Shown: in pieces, positions 9,154 through 16,938 of the stretch
Numbering within the stretch: the first letter of the stretch is position 1
Layout: every line of letters starts with the position of its first letter
NCBI GenBank assembly: GCA_965215845.1
Contig: CBDCEL010000004.1
Coordinates: 1,364,001 to 1,428,000 of the forward strand
Direction of reading: 5' to 3'
From: Aurantibacter_A sp965215845
GTDB taxonomy: Bacteria > Bacteroidota > Bacteroidia > Flavobacteriales > Flavobacteriaceae
DNA length: 64,000 nucleotides
Program-made: the position numbers and the translations under genes
Notes under the pieces: generated by a model
The model's database searches: none
What the model was told of the DNA's origin: nothing
The model's input: the letters and a program-made list of their open reading frames with translations, nothing else

Positions 9154-9746
9154 GCAAAATAGGCTTGAATTGCCAAGATGGTAAATATAATGTATTGGAG
9201 GGAGAGCATGCCCCAACCTCGATATGCATAAAGGGGTATGGTAATCAAATCGGCAAAAATCCATAGGGTCCAATTCTCCAGTTTTTTCAAGGCCATGTAC
9301 CACATCGCAGTAAAAAATATTCCTGATGTGAATATATCAATGTAGTTCGAGGGTTCTATTTCATATCCAAAACCTTGGTAAACAGCGTAATTTATTACCA
9401 TTGTGCCCAAGAAAAGTGCTACTCCAATTATTTTTTCCTTAGCGGAAGTTCTTGATATTTGTACCACCTTCTTATTGTCTTTCTTGCGCGACCAATTCCA
9501 CCAGCCATAGATACTCATGGCCGACCAATAGAAATTCATCATCATATCACCAAGCAATCCATCTTTAAGGAAAAGATATACCGTAATAGCGGTGGCAATC
9601 AGGCCCGTCGGATACACCAGAATATTTTCTTTTTTGGCGTACCAAACACTCATAATGCCCATAACAAAAACAATGGCCTCAAGAACTATGATATAGGTTT
9701 CTTTGCCTCTGTAGGCATCGAGGAAAAAATCAAAAATTTGGCTCAT
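9108..9746 (-). CDS. pnuC: PnuC-family vitamin transporter (nicotinamide riboside or thiamine)
   Basis: 212 residues with about seven hydrophobic helices. Family blocks are seen: YGWWNW after the third helix and LENWTLWIFAD near the C-terminus. PnuC proteins are facilitators that rely on a cytoplasmic kinase to trap the substrate, here the overlapping NadR-like gene. The first codons overlap the end of the YkoF-like gene by 17 bases. The family also includes PnuT (thiamine) and PnuX (riboflavin), and substrate cannot be read from the sequence. The kinase argues for nicotinamide riboside; the YkoF-like neighbour and the TPP-controlled receptor 8 kb away argue for thiamine. Confidence 0.85.
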   Translation of the reverse strand: MSQIFDFFLDAYRGKETYIIVLEAIVFVMGIMSVWYAKKENILVYPTGLIATAITVYLFLKDGLLGDMMMNFYWSAMSIYGWWNWSRKKDNKKVVQISRTSAKEKIIGVALFLGTMVINYAVYQGFGYEIEPSNYIDIFTSGIFFTAMWYMALKKLENWTLWIFADLITIPLYAYRGWGMLSLQYIIFTILAIQAYFAWKKSLNKSPQILSR

Positions 9747-9990
9747 AGTCGCTTCGATCGGACTTTACGATTTTCATATAAAGAAGCCCTTTGTCCATCA
9801 ATTCGAAGGCAGTCTTTATCTCTGTATTCAAAATCGCCATGACCTTCCCATAATCACCGAATACCTGTGTACTCAGTGGATTCTCAAGAATGGTGAGTCC
9901 TGACGCCCTCAGGTTTTTTATAAAATTGATGATATGCATTTCAAAATCATCTTGTAATGGCGTAAAAGTAAGTTCAACCGAAATGTTCAT
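9730..9990 (-). CDS. YkoF-like thiamine/HMP-binding protein
   Basis: 86 residues from the ATG at 9988-9990 (a longer open frame upstream lacks support). The pattern of an early strand (ISVELTFTPL), a helix, NPLSTQVFGDYGKV and a second helix fits the small ferredoxin-like YkoF/MTH1187 fold, whose members bind thiamine or hydroxymethylpyrimidine in the cytoplasm. No signal peptide. It sits between the PPTase gene (59 bases away) and pnuC (17-base overlap) in one operon. The fold call is fairly good; ligand binding is inferred from the family. Confidence 0.65.
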   Translation of the reverse strand: MNISVELTFTPLQDDFEMHIINFIKNLRASGLTILENPLSTQVFGDYGKVMAILNTEIKTAFELMDKGLLYMKIVKSDRSDYEPNF

Positions 9991-10049
9991 GAGAAGGGTC
10001 TTATGGTTTGGAATTATGGCTATTGACCTGCAATTGAAGCACAAATCTA

Positions 10050-10682
10050 TCAGCTTTTAACCGCATATACCAAGGTGAACCCCTCAAACTCTGAAAAAGT
10101 AATATTGTAGTGAGAGGTGTTTCCCTTGTAAAGTATTTCTCCTGTGGTTTTTTGGTCTGTCATTGAGAAATCTTGAATATTGATATGGTGCAGAAAACTC
10201 AACCCCGGTACGGCATAGATCTTATACAACGATTCTTTGCACCCCCAGACAATGGTCAGCTTTCGAATCAAGGCATCCGTATTCGCAATGGTACGGTACT
10301 CTTCGATAGGGGTGAATTTATGTGCTATGCGCAAGATTTTGTCCCGCTGCTTTTCGATATCGATTCCCACTTCCTGGCCCTGACCAACTATTATAGCCGT
10401 AAAATGGTTCGAATGGGTGATGGAGATGTTTTTCCCGTCCCTTAAATGCGGTTTTCCAAATTCATCATAGATCAAATCTTCATCAACGTAGCCTTCCTCC
10501 TTTAATAAATGTCTTATACTCAAAAACCCGCGTCGGTGGATTTCAGATTTCATACCTTCCATCCGCTTTTGACAAAATGGGGTAAGTCGCACCGCCTCTG
10601 CCAATTCAGATTCAGATTCCTCAATCTTCCAAACATAAAGTTTTATCAATGGGGTGACTACTATTGTTTTATAAAGAGGCAT
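10050..10682 (-). CDS. 4'-phosphopantetheinyl transferase superfamily protein
   Basis: 210 residues from the ATG at 10680-10682; the longer frame runs back into the ahcY promoter and gene. Signature motifs of Sfp/HetI-type enzymes are present: VGIDIE (105-110, with Mg-binding Asp108 and Glu110) and WGCKESLYK (146-154, with Glu150 and Lys154). It transfers phosphopantetheine from CoA to carrier-protein serines. It is the first gene of the operon leading to the YkoF-like, PnuC, NadR-like and DUF4301 genes, and is divergent from ahcY, 83 bases away. Target carrier protein not known; no polyketide or peptide synthase lies in this window. Confidence 0.87.
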   Translation of the reverse strand: MPLYKTIVVTPLIKLYVWKIEESESELAEAVRLTPFCQKRMEGMKSEIHRRGFLSIRHLLKEEGYVDEDLIYDEFGKPHLRDGKNISITHSNHFTAIIVGQGQEVGIDIEKQRDKILRIAHKFTPIEEYRTIANTDALIRKLTIVWGCKESLYKIYAVPGLSFLHHINIQDFSMTDQKTTGEILYKGNTSHYNITFSEFEGFTLVYAVKS

Positions 10683-10702
10683 GTAATTATTTAGGGATTT
10701 CG

Positions 10703-10710
10703 TAACTTTG
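10703..10710 (+). promoter_or_regulatory. Putative -7 box of ahcY
   Basis: TAACTTTG matches the Bacteroidota TAnnTTTG consensus, 55 bases before the ahcY ATG. No clear -33 element is seen. Confidence 0.5.
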
Positions 10711-10765
10711 CGCCTGCAATTAGGCGGAAAACCGTCTTCTAACGAAAGTAAAAATAAAAAAGAAT

Positions 10766-12082
10766 ATGAGCACCAAAACAGTTGCCTATGTACCTTATAA
10801 AGTGAAGGATATTTCCTTGGCGGATTGGGGAAGAAAAGAAATTGAATTGGCCGAGGCAGAGATGCCCGGGCTGATGTCGCTTCGTGAGGAGTATAAAAAC
10901 GAACAGCCCCTAAAGGGTGCCCGAATTGCCGGATGCCTTCATATGACGATTCAGACTGCGGTTTTAATCGAGACCTTGGTCGCATTGGGTGCCGAGGTTA
11001 CTTGGAGTTCTTGTAATATTTTCTCGACCCAAGATCATGCGGCTGCCGCGATTGCCGCAGCGGGTATTCCTGTATATGCCTGGAAGGGTATGACTGAAGA
11101 GGAATTCAATTGGTGCATTGAGCAAACTTTGTTTTTCGGCGAGGAAAGGCAACCGTTGAACATGATTCTTGATGATGGCGGGGATTTGACCAACATGGTC
11201 TTGGACGAATACCCCGAATTGACGTCTGCAATCAAGGGATTGTCTGAAGAGACTACCACAGGGGTACATCGTTTGTACGACCGTGTCAAAAACGGAACCT
11301 TGCCCATGCCGGCCATCAACGTAAATGATTCGGTAACGAAATCGAAATTCGATAACAAATATGGATGTCGCGAAAGTGCCGTTGATGCAATTCGCCGAGC
11401 CACTGATACAATGTTGGCCGGAAAACGTGTGGTCGTTGCCGGATATGGCGACGTTGGCAAAGGTACGGCTGCTTCTTTTAAAGGGGCGGGCGCCATCGTT
11501 ACAGTGACCGAAATTGATCCTATTTGTGCGCTTCAGGCTTGTATGGACGGTTTCGAGGTCAAAAAATTGGAAACCGTGGTTGGCAATGCGGATGTTGTCA
11601 TCACCACAACCGGAAACAAGGATATCATTCGTGCCGAGCATTTCAAGGCCATGAAAGACAAGGCCATTGTCTGTAACATCGGACACTTTGACAATGAAAT
11701 CGATATGGCCTGGTTGAATGATAACCACGGCAACACCAAAGATGAAATCAAGCCCCAGGTCGACAAATATACGGTCGACGGTAAGGATATCATTGTCTTG
11801 GCCGAAGGTCGTTTGGTGAATTTAGGTTGTGCCACGGGCCACCCTAGTTTCGTCATGAGCAACTCGTTTACCAATCAGACATTGGCTCAAATCGAACTTT
11901 GGAACAATAGTGAAAACTACGAAAACGACGTTTATATGTTACCTAAGCATCTCGATGAGAAAGTTGCCAAACTGCACTTGTCGCGTTTGGGTGCAGAGCT
12001 CACCGAATTAAAACCAGATCAAGCGGAATATATCGGCGTGACCGTTGAAGGGCCGTATAAACCGGAGTATTATAGGTATTAG
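10766..12082 (+). CDS. ahcY: Adenosylhomocysteinase
   Basis: 438 residues, a normal length. It hydrolyses S-adenosylhomocysteine to adenosine and homocysteine with bound NAD, clearing the product of methylations. Signatures: SCNIFSTQDHAAAAIA in the N-terminal substrate domain, the NAD-binding loop VVAGYGDVGKG, NIGHFDNEIDM, and the C-terminal dimer tail ending KPEYYRY. It is monocistronic, with its own -7 box and a strong terminator, and diverges from the PPTase operon. Confidence 0.98.
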   Translation: MSTKTVAYVPYKVKDISLADWGRKEIELAEAEMPGLMSLREEYKNEQPLKGARIAGCLHMTIQTAVLIETLVALGAEVTWSSCNIFSTQDHAAAAIAAAGIPVYAWKGMTEEEFNWCIEQTLFFGEERQPLNMILDDGGDLTNMVLDEYPELTSAIKGLSEETTTGVHRLYDRVKNGTLPMPAINVNDSVTKSKFDNKYGCRESAVDAIRRATDTMLAGKRVVVAGYGDVGKGTAASFKGAGAIVTVTEIDPICALQACMDGFEVKKLETVVGNADVVITTTGNKDIIRAEHFKAMKDKAIVCNIGHFDNEIDMAWLNDNHGNTKDEIKPQVDKYTVDGKDIIVLAEGRLVNLGCATGHPSFVMSNSFTNQTLAQIELWNNSENYENDVYMLPKHLDEKVAKLHLSRLGAELTELKPDQAEYIGVTVEGPYKPEYYRY

Positions 12083-12096
12083 AAAACAACACTTTT

Positions 12097-12127
12097 AAAA
12101 ACCCTTGCAGAAATGTGAGGGTTTTTT
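12097..12127 (+). terminator. Intrinsic terminator of ahcY
   Basis: AAAAACCCT (12097-12105) pairs with AGGGTTTTT (12118-12126) and a T run follows, 15 bases after the stop. Confidence 0.88.
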
Positions 12128-12267
12128 ACTGTCCCTAATCCCGTGGCTTATTAAATTATATATTGCAAGTGCGGTTTGCCACTAACGGCAAGCATGTCAA
12201 AAAATACCATCCGTACAAAAAATTCCTACAATTATACAGTTTTATACTACAAAATCCAATTGTTATT

Positions 12268-12275
12268 TATATTTG
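12268..12275 (+). promoter_or_regulatory. Putative -7 box of the repeat-protein gene
   Basis: TATATTTG is an exact TAnnTTTG match in the 335-base spacer 12083-12417. It would give a leader of roughly 140 bases before the ATG at 12418. Apart from the ahcY terminator I see no other structured element in the spacer. Confidence 0.45.
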
Positions 12276-12417
12276 TAGCCCCTCCTCCTTTGGGACGAAA
12301 AGTCCTGCGCAGCACTTGATTTCCCCTTGACCTTATATACAGGAAATAGTTAAATATTTCATTGTAAGAAAATGCATGCTCATGTATGGGCAACCTAATT
12401 AATATAAATTCAAAAAC

Positions 12418-13878
12418 ATGGATTCAATTTTAGTAAAATACGATTTATCCGCAATCCGCTGTTTCGATGAGGCTGACGGTCCCGGAGATGCGGAACCATA
12501 CCTCTGGACCGCTTTCTTTAAAATTGATGGTGACACGGTACTAGTGAACGAAAATTTAGAACTTCAGGGGAAGGCCACGGTGGTGACAACGCCGGGCAAC
12601 CACGGAAATCTCGGTGACACCGATGTAGACGAGGGCGACACCGTTGTAATTCCGTCAAAAATAGGTCAGTTTCAAACGATGCTTCGGCCTATTCCGGTAG
12701 TTCCTTCTCCAGGAACCGTTGTTGGGGGACATATAGGATGTGTAGCCGTTTTGATGGAGGAAGATTCGACACCGGGAAGTGCCGTGGCCGCAGGTCACAA
12801 TGCCTTGAACAAGGCTTTGGAAGATGAACTCAATAAGATAATCCCAACTTTAGGAATAGGTAATCAAGAGGTCACCGACGAAGAAAAAAAGAAGCTCGAA
12901 AAAAAAATCGGGTCTGCTGTCGAATCCGCAATCAAAAGTAAAATTGATGGTTGGGACATCGTATGGGGTCTCATTTCGTTCGGAAACAGTCAGGACGATA
13001 AAATAGGTTCGGCGGTTTTTGATTTTTCCCATAAAAGCTTGGAAGCCAAAGCCGGTCAATCGATTAGTCTCCATAAAAAATGGAACTCGGAAGGTTCATG
13101 GGAGATTAGAGGTAAAGTAAGCGTTACCAAGCGCCTCTATGACGCTATTTGGCGGCCTGTAGGTGGGAGCGAAACCCAGATTTATGGTTGGAGGTTCAAG
13201 GATTTCAAATCTAGATACGATAAGTTATGGAAAGATAATTGGAGACTTGACGTTTTTAATACGTATGAAGAAAATGGCCGACTGCTCCACGATGCGGTGT
13301 GGCGCCCAACAGGAGGTGGTGAAATACAGTACTACGGGGTTACCTTTAAGAACTTCAAGGCCAAATATGACCAGTTATGGAAAGACAATTGGCGATTGCA
13401 TATCTTTAATACCTACACCAGAAACGGGCAGCGCCTTCATGATGCCGTTTGGAAACAGACAGGAGGTGGTGAAATACAGTTCTACGGAACCTCTTTTAAG
13501 CAATTCGATACCAAGCATAAAGAATTATGGAAAGATAACTGGAGGTTACATATTTTTAATAGTTATGTTGAAAACGGAAAGCTCTTGCATGACGCGGTAT
13601 GGAGGCCTACGGGCGGTGGCGAAATTGCCGTATTTGGTTGGAAGTACAATGATTTCAGAGCCAAGTATGACCAGTTATGGAAAGACAATTGGCGATTACA
13701 AATCTTTAATACCTATACCAAAAACGGGCAGCGATTGCACGATGCCGTATGGAAACCAACTGGTGGCGGGGAAATTCAAGTATATGGATGGGGCTATTCG
13801 GATTTTCGAAAAAAGTATGACGAGCTTTGGGGTGGTAAATGGCGTTTAGAGATTCTAAATGCGCATCATACTAATTAG
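12418..13878 (+). CDS. Five-repeat protein, BTRD-like repeats with unknown N-terminal domain
   Basis: 486 residues, no signal peptide, lipobox or membrane segment. Residues 1-130 form a strand-rich domain I do not recognise (it contains EPYLWTAFFKIDGD); 130-185 is helical and charged. From about residue 236 come five units of exactly 50 residues, each with the pattern DAVWxxxGGGE, an aromatic Phe/Tyr block, Y/HxxLWKDNWRLxxFNTY and NG. This aromatic pattern resembles the bacterial tandem repeats (BTRD1 type) of polyglycine-hydrolase-like proteins, but here no catalytic domain follows. It is monocistronic between ahcY and the ribosomal genes. Possible roles are binding module, surface protein exported by an unusual route, or injected effector. 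The repeat resemblance is from memory and moderate. Confidence 0.6.
   Translation: MDSILVKYDLSAIRCFDEADGPGDAEPYLWTAFFKIDGDTVLVNENLELQGKATVVTTPGNHGNLGDTDVDEGDTVVIPSKIGQFQTMLRPIPVVPSPGTVVGGHIGCVAVLMEEDSTPGSAVAAGHNALNKALEDELNKIIPTLGIGNQEVTDEEKKKLEKKIGSAVESAIKSKIDGWDIVWGLISFGNSQDDKIGSAVFDFSHKSLEAKAGQSISLHKKWNSEGSWEIRGKVSVTKRLYDAIWRPVGGSETQIYGWRFKDFKSRYDKLWKDNWRLDVFNTYEENGRLLHDAVWRPTGGGEIQYYGVTFKNFKAKYDQLWKDNWRLHIFNTYTRNGQRLHDAVWKQTGGGEIQFYGTSFKQFDTKHKELWKDNWRLHIFNSYVENGKLLHDAVWRPTGGGEIAVFGWKYNDFRAKYDQLWKDNWRLQIFNTYTKNGQRLHDAVWKPTGGGEIQVYGWGYSDFRKKYDELWGGKWRLEILNAHHTN
13123..13872 (+). repeat. Five in-frame 150-bp tandem repeats
   Basis: The codons for the Asp-Ala-Val/Ile-Trp block begin at 13141, 13291, 13441, 13591 and 13741, an exact 150-base spacing. 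Units 3 and 5 resemble each other (NGQRLHDAVWK), as do units 2 and 4 (LLHDAVWRPTGGGE), which suggests duplication of a two-unit block. The period is a multiple of three, so shadow frames are also kept open. Confidence 0.92.
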
Positions 13879-13915
13879 GCAAATTGCCTAGTGTAGTGCC
13901 CGAGGTATTAAGAAA

Positions 13916-13955
13916 AACCCTCTGCTCCCGATAATAGACTAGGGAGGAGAGGGTT
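13916..13955 (-). terminator. Intrinsic terminator of the rplU-rpmA operon
   Basis: A 14-bp stem (AACCCTCTGCTCCC with its complement at 13942-13955, one mismatch). The T run follows only on the minus strand, 24 bases past the rpmA stop. It may also slow transcription arriving from the repeat-protein gene. Confidence 0.8.
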
Positions 13956-13978
13956 GATAATAAGTTTAAAAATGACTT

Positions 13979-14239
13979 TTAAGCCTCAAACGGCTCTACG
14001 GAAACATAGGATTTTCCGCCCGCTTTCTTTGTGAACTGTACGATACCATCTACCTTGGCATGTAACGTATGGTCTTTGCTTGCGTATACATTCTCGCCAG
14101 GGTTGTGTTTTGTTCCACGTTGGCGCACAATGATATTACCGGCAATTGCCGCCTGGCCTCCAAAAATCTTAACGCCCAAGCGTTTCGATTCCGATTCCCT
14201 ACCGTTTTTTGAACTACCTACACCTTTTTTATGTGCCAT
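13979..14239 (-). CDS. rpmA: 50S ribosomal protein bL27
   Basis: 86 residues, standard length. The N-terminus MAHKKGVGSSKNGRESESKR and the segment GTKHNPGENVYASKDHTLHA are typical of bL27, whose N-terminal tail reaches the peptidyl-transferase centre. The tail starts directly with MAHKK, so no processed extension is present. It follows rplU by 38 bases on the same strand. Confidence 0.98.
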   Translation of the reverse strand: MAHKKGVGSSKNGRESESKRLGVKIFGGQAAIAGNIIVRQRGTKHNPGENVYASKDHTLHAKVDGIVQFTKKAGGKSYVSVEPFEA

Positions 14240-14277
14240 GATATTTAATTTTTGTCTCTTCTTAAAAAGAAGTCGTA

Positions 14278-14859
14278 CTACTTTTTACTCAACGCGGCGA
14301 TTAAATCGGCTTTCTTCATCGATGAAATACCTTCGATGCCCTTCGCTTTCGCCATCTCTTTTAATTCCGCAACCGTATTTTTACTCAAGTCGTTGTCGGC
14401 TTCTTTCTTGGTTGCGGTTTTTGGTTTAGCCTTGGCCTTTGGCGCAGCTTCCTTCTTCGGTTTGGCAGTCGCTTTTGGAGTTGCTTCTTTCTTTACAGCT
14501 TCCTTTTTAGGTGCAGCTTCTTTCTTCACCGGGGCCGCCTTGGCTCCCTTGGCAACTATTTTTTCAACAACGATCTCTGTCAATAACTGACGATGGCCAT
14601 TTTTGGTTTTATAGCCCTTGCGCCTTTTCTTCTTAAAAACGATTACCTTATCACCTCTGAGGTGTTTTACGACCTTGGCCTCGACAGCCGCACCGCTTAT
14701 AGCCGGGGCGCCAATGGTGATGTTCTTTCCGTCGTCTAAAAGAAGTACATTGTCAAAAGTTACCTTTTTACCTTCTTCGGTCTGCAAACGGTGAACATAC
14801 ACTTTTTGGTCTTTCGCAACTTTGAATTGCTGCCCTGCCATCTCTACAATTGCATACAT
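14278..14859 (-). CDS. rplU: 50S ribosomal protein bL21 with C-terminal extension
   Basis: 193 residues against about 103 for a minimal bL21. Residues 1-103 are the ribosomal core (MYAIVEMAGQQFKV, KKRRKGYKTKNGHRQ). Residues 105-150 are a linker of Lys, Ala and Pro. Residues 152-193 (LSKNTVAELKEMAKAKGIEG and on) look like a small Rho_N/SAP-type helix-extended-helix domain that could bind nucleic acid. The core identity is certain; the function of the tail is inferred. First gene of the rplU-rpmA operon. Confidence 0.96.
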   Translation of the reverse strand: MYAIVEMAGQQFKVAKDQKVYVHRLQTEEGKKVTFDNVLLLDDGKNITIGAPAISGAAVEAKVVKHLRGDKVIVFKKKRRKGYKTKNGHRQLLTEIVVEKIVAKGAKAAPVKKEAAPKKEAVKKEATPKATAKPKKEAAPKAKAKPKTATKKEADNDLSKNTVAELKEMAKAKGIEGISSMKKADLIAALSKK

Positions 14860-14949
14860 AGCGTGTATATTAGTTTGTCTCGCCTATTTTATTTAAGCGG
14901 ATGCAAATATACGCCTAAATCAGTAATGCACAAGCGAAAGAAGCAGATT

Positions 14950-15405
14950 TTAGGTAGAACTTTTCTTCGGATTGTTTGAAGCCTTGAAAAGCTGCATGAA
15001 CGAAAGCGTCAGAACCACGGTAGTGGCCAACCCCATTATGGCTACAGTAACGAAAACGATGGCCTCAAAGCTTTTAAAATCCTTGAAGAAAGTGGTCGAC
15101 AGCTCGGGCAGGAATTCCGTATTGAGCTCGGTAGCATAAAACGCAAAGAAAAAGGTGAAAATCAAGGTTGCGACGCATCCCGTAATTATACCTGCCATGA
15201 ACCCTTTGCCATAATTGAAGCTCTCTGGGTTGCGGGTCTTAAAATATTTGATGGCCTCATAAATTGCAAATGCCGTAATGATCCCATTGAAAAGGCTAAA
15301 GAAAATGTTGGTGTGGAGGCCGAAGAGCGAAAGAATCAAAAAGTAGGCGATCAAGCAACCACTTGCAGCGACACCAAATCTGATGGGAAGGGCATATTCT
15401 CTCAT
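14950..15405 (-). CDS. DUF4199 family small membrane protein
   Basis: 151 residues with four hydrophobic helices (near 8-28, 33-50, 70-95 and 115-140), matching the DUF4199 inner-membrane family common in Bacteroidota. The pattern NPESFNYGKGFMAGI before the third helix is typical. Function unknown. It is a single gene, divergent from the M16 protease operon. Confidence 0.75.
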   Translation of the reverse strand: MREYALPIRFGVAASGCLIAYFLILSLFGLHTNIFFSLFNGIITAFAIYEAIKYFKTRNPESFNYGKGFMAGIITGCVATLIFTFFFAFYATELNTEFLPELSTTFFKDFKSFEAIVFVTVAIMGLATTVVLTLSFMQLFKASNNPKKSST

Positions 15406-15518
15406 GTATCCGACTTTTGAAATGGTCTATTAATTTACGGAAAATCCCACAATTGTGCGATAATATCTTGTTAAAGACCAAATATCCATATACACTGTGA
15501 CCCAAAAAATCTATATTA

Positions 15519-15536
15519 GTGTAACATTTCTTACAC
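15519..15536. promoter_or_regulatory. Operator-like palindrome before the M16 operon
   Basis: GTGTAA and TTACAC, six bases apart, lie 43 bases before the ATG at 15579. The form suits a dimeric regulator. No regulator is known, so this is tentative. Confidence 0.3.
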
Positions 15537-15578
15537 GGAGAACACTTATTACGATAACGGACTAAACTCAAGAATACG

Positions 15579-16904
15579 ATGAAAATAAAATTGACTATTG
15601 CCGCGGGACTACTACTGATGGCCGCCTCTTTACAGGCCCAGGAGGTGGCCTACGAAGAATACGATCTCGCCAATGGACTTCATGTGATATTGCACCAAGA
15701 CAATAGTGCACCCGTGGTAACCACCTCGGTCATGTATCACGTAGGTGCCAAAGACGAGGACCCGAACAAAACGGGCTTCGCCCATTTCTTCGAGCATTTG
15801 CTGTTCGAGGGTACCGAAAATATAGAAAGAGGCGAATGGTTCAAGATCGTTTCATCAAATGGAGGCCAAAATAATGCGAATACGACCCAAGATCGCACCT
15901 ATTACTACGAAGTATTTCCGTCGAACAACCTTGAATTGGGACTTTGGCTGGAATCTGAGAGATTGATGCATCCCATTATCAACCAAATCGGGGTTGACAC
16001 CCAGAAGGAAGTGGTTCAGGAGGAACGCCGTATGCGGTATGATAATGCGCCCTACCGTAGGTGGCAAGAACAAATGGGCATCAATCTTTTTAAGAAGCAT
16101 CCATATAGATGGCAGACAATCGGTTCATTGGAGCATTTGGCCAGTGCCAGTCTTGAAGATTTCAAGAATTTCAACAAAACTTTCTATGTACCCAATAATG
16201 CGGTATTGGTAGTTGCCGGCGATATTGATATTCCGAGCACAAAAAAAATGGTGGCGGATTATTTCGGGCCAATTCCAAAAGGTGCCGAAATCAAAAGAAC
16301 ATTCATTGAAGAAGATCCCATCACCGAAACCATAAAGGCCAGCTATAATGACCCAAACATTCAAATTCCGGCTATATTCGCAGGGTATCGTACGCCCAAA
16401 AACACAGATAGAGACGCATATATCCTAGATATGATCTCGACCTATTTGAGCGATGGAAACAGCTCGAAGCTCTACAAAAAATTGGTCGATACCGAGAAGA
16501 AGGCCCTTCAGGTCTTTGCCTTCAATATTACACAAGAAGATTACGGCACCTATATCATCGGGGCATTACCGTTAGGCGAAACCTCTTTACAGGATATTTT
16601 GGTCGAAATCGATGAGGAAATAGTAAAACTGCAGACCGAGCTGATATCGGAAAAAGACTTTCAAAAAATTCAGAACAAGTTCGAAAACCAGTTTGTGAAT
16701 TCAAATAGCAGTATTGCCGGCATTGCAAATTCATTGGCGCGTTATTACATGCTTTATAAAGATACCTCTTTGATCAACAATGAAATTGATATTTATCGCT
16801 CGGTCACTCGCGAAGAAATACAACAAGCTGCAAAGAAATACCTCAACCCAAACCAAAGGGTGGAACTTGAATACCTGCCAGGTGAGCAAACTGGCAAATT
16901 GTAG
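15579..16904 (+). CDS. M16 family zinc metallopeptidase, catalytic subunit
   Basis: 441 residues with a signal peptide (1-20, LQA, then Gln). The inverted zinc motif HxxEH is present as His69-Phe-Phe-Glu72-His73 (HFFEH), and the third ligand lies among the glutamates of TQKEVVQEERRMRY (about 141-153). It is an exported pitrilysin/processing-peptidase-like enzyme that cuts small peptides inside a closed chamber. The next gene, 34 bases on, encodes an M16 protein without the zinc motif, so the two probably form a heterodimer as in other bacterial M16 pairs. Confidence 0.93.
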   Translation: MKIKLTIAAGLLLMAASLQAQEVAYEEYDLANGLHVILHQDNSAPVVTTSVMYHVGAKDEDPNKTGFAHFFEHLLFEGTENIERGEWFKIVSSNGGQNNANTTQDRTYYYEVFPSNNLELGLWLESERLMHPIINQIGVDTQKEVVQEERRMRYDNAPYRRWQEQMGINLFKKHPYRWQTIGSLEHLASASLEDFKNFNKTFYVPNNAVLVVAGDIDIPSTKKMVADYFGPIPKGAEIKRTFIEEDPITETIKASYNDPNIQIPAIFAGYRTPKNTDRDAYILDMISTYLSDGNSSKLYKKLVDTEKKALQVFAFNITQEDYGTYIIGALPLGETSLQDILVEIDEEIVKLQTELISEKDFQKIQNKFENQFVNSNSSIAGIANSLARYYMLYKDTSLINNEIDIYRSVTREEIQQAAKKYLNPNQRVELEYLPGEQTGKL

Positions 16905-16938
16905 GCTCATAAAATCAAACTCATTATACACTATACCT

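Noticed and set aside
10964..11728. A 254-codon open frame antisense to ahcY, and another at 11035-11496
   Set aside because: Both are mirror frames of a highly conserved enzyme gene with biased codon use, and have no start signal or recognisable domain.
13163..13849. A 228-codon overlapping frame inside the repeat-protein gene
   Set aside because: The repeat period is 150 bases, a multiple of three, so an open off-frame in one unit stays open in all; no domain is seen.
13123..13872. A possible CRISPR-like array
   Set aside because: The units are 150 bases, contiguous and coding, with no short constant repeat separated by unique spacers.
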